From positions 1 through 64,000 of the forward strand of contig JAAEAF010014913.1 in the NCBI GenBank assembly GCA_011037195.1: a stretch of DNA of 64,000 bases, read 5' to 3'. A program made the position numbers and the translations under genes. Below, in pieces: positions 35,801 through 46,049 of the stretch. The DNA is from Triatoma infestans (taxonomy: Eukaryota > Arthropoda > Insecta > Hemiptera > Reduviidae). Numbering within the stretch: the first letter of the stretch is position 1; every line of letters begins with the position of its first letter. The notes beneath the pieces were generated by a model, which made no database searches, had not been told where the DNA came from, and saw only the letters and a program-made list of their open reading frames with translations.

Positions 35801-38800
35801 TATGATGAAAGGGAATGTTATAAAGGGTTTATTTTTTCACTTTTCTCTGTGTTGTTGAGGTGTTCTCAACTTTTTAGTCCTAAATTTTACATAAGTTTTC
35901 AAGTTGGATATGTTTTAAAGATTTTTTATTAGTTTTTATACTTTTTATTTTTTAAGCCTTGAAAAAGACAATATATTTGTCGAAACGTTGGCAAAAATTT
36001 AAGTTTTTTTTTTATTTTAGGTTAAAAAAAGACCGAAACTCAAAATCCTTTCCTTCATACAAGTAACGGTCGAGAAGAATCTTCCATAATGTTATAAACC
36101 TAAATGTGCTGCTGTCTAAATGATCTGATATGCTCCTTGGGTGTCAGAGGTTGTACAAAGAAGTAGTTGGTTTTAAAATATACAATATGTGAGTGTGTCT
36201 GTGTTTGGTGAGCCTGTGGGAACGCTAAACCCACACAACTACCTTAGCAGATCCTATGTGGAGTATCGGGGGTATCAATATAAAATTGTTCGAATTGTTA
36301 AAATAGGATATCCATAGGGATTCTAAGCTCCCTGAGAAAGTTGATAATCCATTTCTTCCTATGCAAAAATAAATTTATGTTGAATATTTACAGTTCTCCT
36401 TTATAGAAAACTAGATAATATATAAGTTCTGTCTTTTAATTCTTCAGAAGATAAAATCCAAACTGTTCAACCTATTAATTATTTTTAAATAGTAATATAA
36501 ACATATATTACTATTTTCACAGGGCTTTCAGCACCGTTTTTCATTAATAATGAAATGAAATAAGCGATTGTATTTCAGATAGAAGTTTTTAGGTTTAATT
36601 ATATTATATCAAATGAAATAGTTCAAAACAAGTGTCTATGAGAGCAATAGCGAAATATTGCCAAATAGGGATTTAACAATCAGTAGATGCAATTCGGTTC
36701 TATCCTTTCAACTAGAATGGACTAGCCAATTTTTCAGAGATTTAGTCATCCATACTTAACGAAATATATAGTAAACTTCCACACTTAACATTCACATGCA
36801 TACTTTTCAATACGAGATGGTCATGATGAAAATCAAAGACAAGTTTTTGATCAACAGTTTGATGACACAAGCTAAACAGATAATGCCATTATTTAATCGG
36901 AAAAATAGATTTGTATTCAAATAATTTGTAACATAAATGCATACAAGGCTCGTCACAATAAATATTACACAATATATAAAAAAGAACATAAAATCAAAAT
37001 AACTCTCAACAATTTTTATATGAGCAAACAAATATTAATTTATTATAAGCCACCGATCTAATATTAGAAAAACTGAGAATGGGTACAATTCTAGAAATAA
37101 TTTTATAGTATTATAGTTATGGTTTTTTTTTTTGTATAATTGTATTAAGAATTCATCTTGTGATTATATACATTTACTTCATAAATAATCAGCAATTTTT
37201 TTTTTTAAATCTTTTAAATTCAAAAGTTCACCAATAGATGATGGAATCACTTTAAAAATGTTTATATCCATGGAAATATAGGAATTCTGAATTGTAGCAT
37301 ACCTTATTGGACAAACAAACCATTGCTTGTTGTTACGTAGGGGTATATTTCATTAATTTTTGTTATTTATTTATTTGTAAAGTATATGTAATTAATGAAA
37401 ATGCAACAAGAAAATTTATTTAGAAACTTCAAGCACCGAAATATTTTTAGTTGGGTAAATTTAAGTTTTTTTAATAGATAAACTACTTATATTTCAATAC
37501 ATTCAAATGACTTCTTCCTTGGCACTCTCTGTATATTTAATTCTGTAATCTAGTGGATAAACAAAGAACTGTGAGCCCTAAAATTGGAAGTTTCAGAGGA
37601 TTTTGAAGGTGTCGTATGGATCCGAGCTTTCAGCTTGATAACTTATAGAAGTCGATGTTACAACTATATTCCGTATAAGCTCAAATCTATTTTACCGTTA
37701 TGGCATTATCTGCTTAGCTTGTGTCATCAAACTGTTGATCAAACTGTTTGATCTTCTTCATGACCATCTCGTATTGAAAAGTATGCATCTAAATGTTAAG
37801 TGTGGAAGTGTTACTATATATTTCGTTAAGTATGAATGGCTAAATCTCTAAAAAATTGGCTAGTCCATTCTAGTTGAAAGGATATAACCGAATTGCATCT
37901 ACTGATTGTTAAATTCCCTATTTGGCAATATTTCGCTACTACTCTCATAATCACCTGTTTGGAACTATTTCATTTGATATAATATAATTAAACCTAATAA
38001 CTTGATTTGAAGACAATATAATTATCTATCTATCTACATCGTTTTCTTAATGTTTTTTTTTTGCTTTGACGCAAATGTTATTAGCTCGCAAGCGAATGAT
38101 GCTATGTCATCTCATTTGTTTGGTATTCAAACTATGATCCTTTGACGTGCAGATACCAAACTGGAACGTGCAATCATTAATCGCCTAGTGTGAATCACTT
38201 GTACGCCTAAACTTTTAGTTGCTGTGTGCACTACATATCACTACTGCAAGCAAATGTTGTGCCACTAAAAATAAAATTCATTGTTTTAAAGTATACTTCA
38301 CAAAGTAATTGCAATTTTGATTAAACTGCCTACTTACTGTTGATCATGATTTATTTAGATGGGGTCAGAAAGGCTGGTTTAAACCATCCTGTGTACCAAT
38401 CACAATCATCCTACTCCTTATAGTGTTGGTGGTACTTCTTCCTCTGCTAGATGCAGCTGAAAAAAATCAACGTACAGCAATTTATAATCTTACCCTGAAT
38501 AAATGTCAACAAAGATGCAAGTAAATCTGATTTTATTTTCTACAAAAAAATATTTAAAGCTTACAGCTTTTATTTTATTAAGAGAAGAATATTTCTTAAA
38601 ATAGAAAAGTAAACTACTATTTCTATAAAATTTCTTAAAAATACTTTTTATATCATTTATTTACAGTTTTACCCTTGTCGAAACAATTCCCTATGGCATG
38701 GTCTACAGAAATAGCTCAACGCTATATCCTTCCACTTACACAATCTGGACTGAAATGATCTCATCAGCTAATCTTACGCTGGAATTAGCCTCTTTCTATT

Positions 38801-41800
38801 GGACATTAAGAGATGTAGATGCAGATGCTTTTCCAGGTACAGAAAAGGTACATTGCTTGTTTTTTAAAGGACTCATAGAGATGCAACAAGCTAAATAAAA
38901 TAATTTAGTGAAAATTGCCATTCTATACTTATGTTTTACACTTGAACATTTATTAGATTTCTTTTGATAGGGGCGCCAAGTGAAGGTGCAATGCGATTTA
39001 CGAGTAATGATCAAGTAGAGACATCAACAGTCTTCATTTATAAAAAAAACATCTCCAGTTCTACTTATCATAGATTATTTCTTTACTATGTTTAACCTGA
39101 ATATTGCATAAGGAAAACAGGAAGAGTTTCTATTTTGCCAGTATATATATCCCCTCAGCCACTGTTCCGGATTCGACTACTATATGGGGTCGAACGGTTT
39201 TGTCCCAGCATCATAAAAGATGGGGAGCTACAGTTAGTAGGAGCCCTAGTTGCAAATGCAGGTAACAGAGCGATAGGGACAAGTTCCCTACAAAACTTAT
39301 CGCCCTGCATGCTTAAGCCTTATTGGTTTGTATAATATTTTTTTTTTTTTCAATTTAACTTTACTGTCGGTATACTATTTAGTTTTTTACATAGTTTTAC
39401 ATTTATATCAGTTAAGAAAGAAAGATTACCTAAATACTTACTTTTACTATAAAATATAGAAATCATATCAATAGAAAGGATTAATCACCGCTCGGAAACC
39501 TGAAAAAATGAATTAGCGAAATAAAATAGCGAAATGGATGTAATGTTTGACATCCACACTGAGGATCCATTAGTTCCAGTCTTCCTTCTTGAATTTTTAA
39601 TAGAATCTCCCCAATTGCTTTGTCATATTTCATGTTTTTATCATCAGTTATAAAAATAATTAATGCAAATTACTTCCTCAATTGCCTGTTATTTTGTTCT
39701 TCTGAAATGTTTGTTTCCAGGGAGAAGCAGTCTTCCAAGCGTTACTTAATGCAGGCTTAGAACGGGGAGTTAAAGTTAAAATAGCACAATCACTACCAAC
39801 TAAAGGTTTTCCAGATCATGATACAGAGACTCTTCGAAGAAAAGGAGCTGCAGAGGTAATTAATGTTCTGAAAAGGATTCTGTTTAAGAACAGCAAATAC
39901 TGAGAAAGAAAATTAATAAATACTTCTAATCGATTTTCTTCTATTAAATACTATGCCTTATTTACCATATTTAGGTAATACTTATTGTACTTGTTTGAGA
40001 CTTATGAGAAACTCATACTTGTACATGATGACCATGGATACTACTTCAAATTATTTGACTTATAATTTTATTTTTGTATCAATATAAGTTAACCAAATGC
40101 ATCTACATCATTTGACTTTTAATAAATAATAGGTAAGAAATGTAAATATGCCACGTTTGGTTGGCGGAGGAATTATGCATACAAAATTATGGATAGCTGA
40201 TAGAGAATCGGCTTACATTGGAAGTGCCAACACAGATTGGAGAGCATTGTCTCAAGTCAAGGAACTAGGTATATTCATCAGCAACTGTACCTGTCTATTG
40301 CGAGATATAGCGAAAATATTTGATGTAAATACTCATTTTATGTAAATACGCATTTATTAAAATGCATGCTTTTTTTTTTATATACAATTATTTATCCTTT
40401 GTTCTGCAATCTAGTTGCTTGTTTTTAATCAAAAAAAAATTGTTTTTCTTAAAATTGTGTAATACCCAAATAGGTTTACTGGGAAGTGGCAGATCCGGAT
40501 GGAAAAATACCTGATAAGTGGCCTGAATCAGTAAAAACCGAATTCAATCATCATACTCCTTTGAACTTACTTCTGAATGAAACAAAGGCAGGAGTATATA
40601 TTTCTGTAAGTGTATCGAAGTACACAAAAATATCGTGTTGTTAACTTGATGTCAGAATTAAAATTGGGCTATAAAAAGTTGTATATCCCTAAATTCAATG
40701 GTACACTTTTATTATAGGCATAAAAAGTGCCATTAAAATAAGTATTAATAATATAGGCGCAAGTGTACCATTGAATTTAGGGATATACAAATAGAAATTA
40801 ATTGCGTTTATTCAAAATTTTTTTAGAGTTCACCTCCGGAATTATGTCCTGATGGTAGAACATCAGACATTGACAGTATTTTAGATGTAATTCACAATGC
40901 AGACAAATTTATCTATATTTCTGTCATGGATTATATGCCTATATTGGAGTATACAGCTAAACCAGAGTAAGTAACATTTTTTCTTCTAAAACTTATCAAT
41001 GTATTTACATTTTAATACATAAATGATTCCAAGGCAGTTGAAATTAGGTAAGTAGATTAAATACTTTTAAATTACAAAAGTCATGTGTTAATTTTTCTGA
41101 AATAAGATTAAAATGTTTTAGATACTGGCCAGTAATAGATAATGCGCTTAAATCAGCTGCTATAGATCGTAAAGTTGAATTAAGATTGCTAATCAGTTTC
41201 TGGAATCATACAAATCCTGCTGAAAAGTACTTCCTTAAATCTATAGCTGATCTTTCAGGATTATTCAAAGGTGTCTCAGTTACAGTGGTTAGTAATATCA
41301 TGCGATAATGATTTGTTTTCGAAATACATTATTTTTACTGAATGCAGAACGCAACAAATAATGGTCTATTAGAATAGATGTCTCACAGAATTATTAATAT
41401 AGTGGTATTTGCTGAAATATTCCTTAAAATTTAAATTGTTTTAAAGCAACCAACATGTTGGATGGCTGAAGCGAAAAACTATACTTTTTAACACTTTGAA
41501 ATTTTGAAAGTTTATTTTCTTTGGCCCCCAGTCAACCAAAATTTTGCTTGTTTTATTAACAACGGCCAAATGAAACTATTGTTTATATTAAATTGTTTTT
41601 TTTTTCAGAGATTTTTTGTGGTTCCTAGTACAGCTGCTCAGAGAAAAATTAGTCATGCAAGAGTCAATCACAATAAATATATGGTGACTGATAATACCGC
41701 TTACATAGGTAAATATTTTTCCTTTCTAATAAGATTTCAAATTAGTCTGTATTTAAACCTCACAAATAAATAAATGGTATCATTACAATTTTTTATCTTC

Positions 41801-43067
41801 ATTCAGAATTAATAAGAGTTTGCAGAGATTGTAATCAGAATAGTAAAGCGGATTGTAGTCAGGCTATATTGATAGCACCAAACCAATGCCTCACTTTATT
41901 TTCAAATACAAAAGAGGCGCCCTTTAGATCTCGAAACCTTCACATGAAAATCTCTGGAAAAAAGGAGGAGATAAATAGATTAAATTATGCGCCTCTCTTT
42001 AATTCATTGTTTCCGAACCTACTGTTGGCATATCATTGGACAACACATGTCTGTCATAGTGAAATACTAATGTATCTTTATTCATAGACTTCTAAGGCGT
42101 ATACATTGATCCTTATGGGCATGGCCTATGTTTAAGGTAATACATTCACGTTATGAGTCTTCTATCAATCGTTTTTGCAGAATTTGTGAAATAGAAGAAG
42201 AAACATTCCTTCATCATCTAGTCGAATTACTTGGGTAAAGGAGACTAGATTTATGATTTTCATTCGAAATCGGTTGTCTGCGGTATGTATCGGCTATTTC
42301 CACTTTAAGCTGTGTCCAGCTTAGTTGAGCATCTCAGTAGGACTTGTTCTGGATTTGGGTTCTAGTCAGACAACGGTTCTGTTATTGTTTTTCTTTGAGG
42401 TTTCCAAATGAGATGTGAAAAGTATAGGAAAGCGAGTTTGTAGTAGAATAATTAAACAATAATAGAAAAACAAATAAAGCAAACAAAATTATGGTTGGCT
42501 GGGGTCAAAGAAAAAAGCTTTTAAAGTTAAAAAAGTTTTTTCTTTGGCCACAGCCAACCATCATTTTGTTTGTTTTATTAACAGCAGCCAAACGTAACTA
42601 TTGTTTATCTAGAAAGCCAAATAATTTAAAAAAAAAGTAATGATAATATTTCCGCTTCATGTTATTAATTTGTTTACATTCAATTTCAGTAACATAAGGT
42701 TTGTTATTATCTAAAAACTTAAGGGAAAACTGATTGGTTGGTTTTATGAAATTGTAGAAAATATTTGCGGACAATGTAACATTTCAAAAAATATGTTATT
42801 AAAAAAAATTGGGAAAATTTATTAATTATAATGTATAATTATAATAAATAATGTTAATTGATATAACTTTGATAAGCTTCTCTAAAAAGACTGTTATGAT
42901 CTTTGGTTTTAGGTACTTCCAACTGGGTTGGAGACTATTTCACAAGGACAGGTGGTGTTGGTGTAATCACAGCCGGTAATACAACACTCCGATCGCAATT
43001 AGAGAACATTTTTCTCAGAGACTGGAATTCAGAATTTTCTTATCCAATTTATTTGACGGAAAAGTAA
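30473..43067 (+). CDS. PLD3/PLD4-type phospholipase D family protein, 11 exons
   Basis: Eleven exons give about 505 residues if one missing base in exon 3 is allowed for (family members are about 490). Order: a short cytoplasmic N-terminus with charged residues, one membrane anchor (PITIILLLIVLVVLLPLL, exon 3), a lumenal region with N-glycosylation sites (NLT, NSS, NLT), HKD motif 1 (HTKLWIAD...GSAN, exon 6) and HKD motif 2 (HNKYMVTD, exon 10, completed by GTSN in exon 11). PLD3 and PLD4 are type II membrane proteins that reach lysosomes, where they act as 5' exonucleases on single-stranded nucleic acid and act in lysosomal lipid synthesis. The two HKD motifs form the active site through the phosphohistidine mechanism. 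All junctions keep the frame except the exon 3 problem. Exon 1 is inferred from position and phase. Intron 1 contains a 3.1-kb Penelope insertion. A poly(A) signal AATAAA lies near 43460. Confidence 0.92.
31768..32651 (+). pseudogene. Penelope-like RT C-terminus and GIY-YIG endonuclease, one frameshift
   Basis: Frame one (31768-32166) has ILQNDIDVDKIVHYLNNINK and LNFLDMKLTRTDHKIEYGIY then RKATTSD, the thumb region after the RT palm. At the A7 run 32160-32166 the frame shifts and continues as FATFTYIGSHTYKLTNFFKK, then SFRTNNKLGKKL and the endonuclease: CPDCDNIYVGQTGRKIKERF with TEHI. The Cys pair before the GIY-YIG strand (here NIYVGQTGR) is a hallmark of Penelope endonucleases. The stop is at 32649-32651. 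In an active element this enzyme nicks target DNA. The open frame's first 31 codons (31675-31767) are only translated terminal repeat. Confidence 0.88.
32753..32817 (+). repeat. (AT)n run followed by 47 A residues
   Basis: An AT dinucleotide stretch leads directly into an uninterrupted A run at 32771-32817, between the GIY-YIG stop codon and the tandem array. It may mark an older 3' end to which the array and terminal repeat are joined. Confidence 0.9.
32821..34530 (+). repeat. Higher-order tandem array, alternating long and short units
   Basis: Five units, counted from 'gatgttttattgagtaaaaa': long 32821-33226, short 33227-33467, long 33468-33882, short 33883-34127, long 34128 to about 34530. 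Long units are 406-415 bp and short ones 241-245 bp. Short units lack an internal segment of about 165-170 bp that contains 'tgggatgcataataaaaaac'. The long+short dimer repeats every 647-660 bp. Every unit ends with 'cccctccaacaacag' or a close variant. The small open frames in it are repeat by-products. Confidence 0.92.
34721..34760 (+). ncRNA. Hammerhead-like ribozyme motif in Penelope terminal repeat
   Basis: GCATC (34721-34725), core CTGAAGA (34726-34732), one extra T (34733), helix II GGGCG/CGCCC with a two-base AA loop (34734-34745), GAAA (34746-34749), CCGGT (34750-34754), C at 34755 as the expected cleavage position, then GATG (34756-34759), which pairs with CATC (34722-34725) as helix I. 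Helix III is the palindrome ACCGGT, too short to close within one molecule, so a dimeric fold is likely. Penelope-like elements are known to carry minimal hammerheads in their terminal repeats. The extra base before helix II is unusual against the textbook core. Activity is not shown. Confidence 0.72.
34958..35067 (+). CDS. PLD exon 2
   Basis: Follows acceptor ttttcttttag. Encodes RHIDRRNSLRSDDYDEWDSR and a further acidic stretch, the cytoplasmic tail. The donor is the weak gttggt, chosen because it alone joins in phase to exon 3 (GAA AT|A TGG). Confidence 0.75.
35068..38359 (+). other. PLD intron 2
   Basis: AT-rich intron with no other gene. The open frames 35672-35932 and 36807-37031 have no family resemblance. 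The intron has a hammerhead-like relic near 35957-36003. It also has a pair of related inverted stretches: 36600-36860 resembles the reverse complement of 37680-37990 (for example 'actagccaatttttcagaga' against 'aaaaattggctagtccattc'), a long inverted duplication with an AT-rich spacer. Confidence 0.6.
38360..38520 (+). CDS. PLD exon 3 (membrane anchor) with apparent 1-base deletion
   Basis: Begins WGQKGWFKPSC and encodes a hydrophobic segment of about 20 residues, then the lumenal stem with NLT. In the A run at 38461-38466 the frame is lost. One more A would restore KNQRTAIYNLTLNKCQQRC into exon 4. As given, a stop follows nine codons after the run. Donor gtaaat. Confidence 0.8.
38667..38847 (+). 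CDS. PLD exon 4
   Basis: Acceptor ttatttacag. Encodes NFTLVETIPYGMVYRNSS and a stretch ending DADAFPGTEK, including the conserved LVE-IP motif at the start of the first PLD domain and an N-glycosylation site. Donor gtacat. Confidence 0.88.
39721..39855 (+). CDS. PLD exon 5
   Basis: Acceptor tgtttccag. Forty-five codons starting GEAVFQALLNAGLERGVKVK, the segment before HKD motif 1. Phase 0 at both ends, donor gtaatt. Confidence 0.9.
40133..40324 (+). CDS. PLD exon 6, HKD motif 1
   Basis: Acceptor aataatag. Sixty-four codons with HTKLWIADRESAYIGSANTD: His, Lys and Asp of HxKxxxxD are all present, followed by the GSxN element. Donor gtaaat. The catalytic half-site is intact. Confidence 0.93.
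40474..40605 (+). CDS. PLD exon 7
   Basis: Acceptor aaatag. Forty-four codons starting VYWEVADPDGKIPDKWP, the linker between the two PLD domains, with an NET glycosylation site. Donor gtaagt. Confidence 0.9.
40679..40790. repeat. 112-bp perfect hairpin MITE in PLD intron 7
   Basis: The 30-bp arms 40679-40708 ('ttgtatatccctaaattcaa' and onward) and 40761-40790 are perfect reverse complements around a 52-bp spacer. No coding. Arm identity implies a recent insertion or gene conversion. Confidence 0.85.
40827..40966 (+). CDS. PLD exon 8
   Basis: Acceptor ttttttag. Encodes SSPPELCPDGRTSDIDSIL and ADKFIYISVMDYMPILEY, the beginning of the second PLD domain. Ends two bases into a codon, donor gtaagt. 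Confidence 0.92.
41122..41287 (+). CDS. PLD exon 9
   Basis: Acceptor atgttttag. Encodes YWPVIDNALKSAAIDRKVEL and LLISFWNHTNP, ending SVTV. The donor gttagt is weak but is the only one that keeps frame with exon 10. Confidence 0.88.
41450..41620 (+). repeat. Intronic fragment of a foldback repeat (PLD intron 9)
   Basis: 'tttctttggcccccagtcaacc', 'ttttgcttgttttattaaca' and 'aaactattgttta' match the right arm of the palindrome at 42445-42612. The left arm is diverged. The end of exon 10's polypyrimidine tract overlaps this repeat. Confidence 0.55.
41609..41708 (+). CDS. PLD exon 10, start of HKD motif 2
   Basis: Acceptor with a long T run and cag. Encodes RFFVVPSTAAQRKISHARV, then NHNKYMVTDNTAYIG. 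His, Lys and Asp of motif 2 are present. The motif is split by the intron within the Gly codon. Confidence 0.92.
42445..42612. repeat. Palindromic MITE-like element in PLD intron 10
   Basis: The left arm 'taaacaataatagaaaaaca...aaattatggttggctggg' and the right arm 'ccacagccaaccatcatttt...aactattgttta' are imperfect reverse complements with a short AT-rich loop. It is related to the piece in intron 9. Confidence 0.75.
42913..43067 (+). CDS. PLD exon 11 (last)
   Basis: Acceptor ggttttag. Encodes GTSNWVGDYFTRTGGVGVIT and ends SEFSYPIYLTEK-stop. GTSNW completes HKD motif 2, and the short C-terminal strand matches the family's end. TAA at 43065-43067. Confidence 0.92.
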
Positions 43068-44825
43068 AGTTGTACATAAAAAGTGCCTAAACTGGTTTAA
43101 ATTTTTACCTATTTCCTTTAGGTGATCTAAAATTCCACATTTTTTCTTCCAAATTGTCAACAGAGATGTAAAATTTAGCATTTTGTATCGAAAATTGTCT
43201 GTATATTGCTTTTGACTTTTGCGCTTAGCTTTTTTCATAACTTTAAAAAATTTTCTGTATTGTATACTCCTTCCATACTTTTTGTTACTTTATAAACCTA
43301 TGTAATTTTTGTACAAAACATGAAGATTATATCCATCTTATTTGTATGTTTTAATATAACTTTTTCTCTTAAATCCTTAAACTTTTTTATATGCTGAACA
43401 AAAACTGCCAGAGTTCATTCTTCCCTATTATTTGATTCAAACTATTTTTGTGATATTCAATAAATACATTTTTTTTTAAATATAACCAACTGTAATTCAT
43501 ATTTTTTCTGGTCCCTGAGCTGTCCGAGTGATTAAGAAACTGTAATTTATGGTTATATAAATTTATTATTAGCTAAAAAAATAACAGTTTCAATTTTAGC
43601 TTAATACTGATCACGCTGAAATCTGCGGCAAGAAAGTGATAAATTTTTTATACTATTAATTGGTATATATATTATTGGTATTTCTGTTGTTTTTTTTTTA
43701 AGTAACAAAAGATACCAAATTTAACTCTAACCTAGGTCCTAGAATGGCAATAAAAAATTGTTCTATGCCTTTGAGAACATTGTTTATGAAAGTTCAATTA
43801 TTACCACACCTATCAGTTATTTATGCTCAGTTGAATTCGTAAGTATTCAAAGAGATAATGTGCTCTTTAATGTTTAAGACTAGATTTAAGTTTAAGTAAC
43901 CACCAGACCAATTCTTTTATGAACTACAATAGTAAAATCCAAAAACTTCACTCATTCCTTATTTAAGATAACACATATTACTTTGTCTTATTTTTGCTTC
44001 AGAAAGTGTAATTATATATATTCTTTCAGAATGTAAAATGAATACTCTTTATTACCGTTATTACAATGGGAGAAAAGAAATCGTTTCTTTCTCAGTTTCG
44101 ATTTGTAATCTAGTTAATAAAAAGCAGCACTTAATATTATTTACAAGCATACATAACGGTTGGCTAGAGGGAACCCGGCCAGATTAATGGAAAGAACACT
44201 GATAATTTTTTTGGTACTGATATCTCATTAGTAACTATTACTGAAAGATATATGATACTTTTCGAGTATTTTCTAGCAAAAGGTCAAAATTATATCAATC
44301 ATCATATTTCAAAAAATAAATCTAATTCATATCTCAGCAAAGTCAGAAAAAGTAAAATTTTTGGCAACAAGTTCTCAAATGCATATTGACAAATATAAGA
44401 ATCAAAAGCCTACAATAACAAAAAAGTAATTAATTTACATACTTGTTATTGTTATACTAGTTTAGGAAACCGGCCAGATAATATGGAATACTGAGCTCCT
44501 TTGTCCTGTAGTTGTTTGGAAAATAGTTTAGCTTTTAATAAAATATTAATCAAATACGCCTGGAGAATAACTTTCTTAGAAATAAAGTGCTGCCACTGGA
44601 AATAAAAATATATTACAATTATGGAGTTATAATGATTAATCGTTTATAAAAACAAAAAGGATAAATTTTATATTTATTCATCTTAAAAAATAGTTAAAAT
44701 ACAAAACATACGCTACAGTATCACTTCTCAAATCAAAACTGCACATCAGTAACTCCAACTTTCCAATATGTTTTACATCTATTCTTTGTTACAATAAATA
44801 ACTTCAAAATGAAATAACATTAACA
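43068..44825. other. Intergenic between convergent PLD and TSR2 genes
   Basis: Begins with the PLD 3' UTR, with an AATAAA near 43460. The remainder is AT-rich with no gene. The TSR2 3' UTR lies at the right side on the opposite strand. Confidence 0.6.
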
Positions 44826-45296
44826 TCATCGCCGATGTTTCACTTCAGTCCATCCATCATCAGATGTGTTTTCTACAGTGTACGAATTTCCTGCAGCATC
44901 TGTCACACTAAGCACTGAAACATTTACATTCTGAGGTGTTGGAAGCACTCTATAATCTTGCTGCAATGGTGTTTTTACAGTCATTAAATTCATTTTTGTA
45001 TTTAATTCATTCTGGTTACCGTCTTTCCAAAGGTAAAATAATTCGCATACTATTTGCGCTACTTCATCTGGTGAACCGTCCTCTAATATAGTATTAAATT
45101 CAACATCCATAAATTCTTCCAACAAGTCAGAAATGTTTTCCCATGATACTTTTGCGCAATTTAGGTTCTCTATTATTGTTTTAATCATGTAGGAAATCTT
45201 CTCTGCAACTAAATTATTGCTTCCACCCATTCCATGCTCAATGCACATTTTAAGCCCGGTCCAATTATTGAGAACAATTCCTATGATTTCTTCCAT
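44826..45296 (-). CDS. TSR2: Pre-rRNA-processing protein TSR2 homolog
   Basis: A single uninterrupted frame of 156 codons from ATG (45296-45294) to TGA (44828-44826). The N-terminal half matches the WGG/TSR2 domain: NNWTGLKMCIEHGMGG, then VSWENISDLLEEFMDVEFNT and EDGSPDEVAQIVCEL, the conserved acidic and Gly-Ser block near residues 55-85. The C-terminus has the polar tail DDGWTEVKHRR. TSR2 is a small chaperone that captures ribosomal protein eS26 (RPS26), keeps it from aggregating and delivers it to the pre-40S particle. The length agrees with animal family members (150-190). I chose the internal ATG over the upstream GTG codon. Intronless and convergent with the PLD gene; a retrocopy is possible but the frame is intact. 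Confidence 0.9.
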   Translation of the reverse strand: MEEIIGIVLNNWTGLKMCIEHGMGGSNNLVAEKISYMIKTIIENLNCAKVSWENISDLLEEFMDVEFNTILEDGSPDEVAQIVCELFYLWKDGNQNELNTKMNLMTVKTPLQQDYRVLPTPQNVNVSVLSVTDAAGNSYTVENTSDDGWTEVKHRR

Positions 45297-46047
45297 TTTC
45301 ACAAATAAAACTATCTGCTAACTGTTTTTTTTCTGAATCATCACAATATGAAATCAGTTCTTGACACAACAAACTGTTCTTTCCACATGTTATAATACTA
45401 CACGACTGTTATCTTTCTAACCTTAACGATTAAATCCTTCAGTTTACCATACCCAACAAAACTACCGTTGAATTTACAACTAAACATGAATACTGTCGAC
45501 AACTTCATTACCTGTTTTAATTGAATTAATACACTGTTTAAGAGAATTTTTTTAATATTATATTTAATTTATGAATAATTATGGAAATGCAAATATTTAA
45601 AAACCATGTATTGTTCAATAGATAATGAAACTTATACGTTAAAGCTAAAAGAGATTTAAAATATTCGAGCATAGTAGAACCTTCAATTATGTTACTGTTG
45701 ACTTATTTTATTTCGTTGTATAGTAATAATAAATTAGTATTTGCAGAAATTCCTAGCCCACTTTTGTTTTTTAGTGATTCCCTTATAAAATATGTAGCTT
45801 CACAACGCTGTTTTTTCTTCTTAACATTTAATTATAAGAAATATGAAAATATTATAATTTATCACATGAATCTAGGAGAACATTAAGATATTGCGATTGG
45901 TTTATAGGTACTACCAGAAAAAAATTTCTTTTCAAACCCTAAAAAATATTCATTTCATGCTAACTACCAGAATGGACATATATGGCTTTGCCGAAGGGCG
46001 CAGTTAAGAAATTAAATAATGCTCGAATGCAGTCATTGCAACAATTC
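45297..46047. other. Upstream region of TSR2, no other gene recognised
   Basis: AT-rich. The promoter of TSR2 should lie in 45300-45500, but I see no motif I can name with confidence. Confidence 0.4.
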
Positions 46048-46049
46048 TA

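Noticed and set aside
38698..39014. Open frame 38698-38898 and its opposite-strand partner as separate genes
   Set aside because: The + frame is PLD exon 4 read through its donor into the intron, and the - frame is its shadow.
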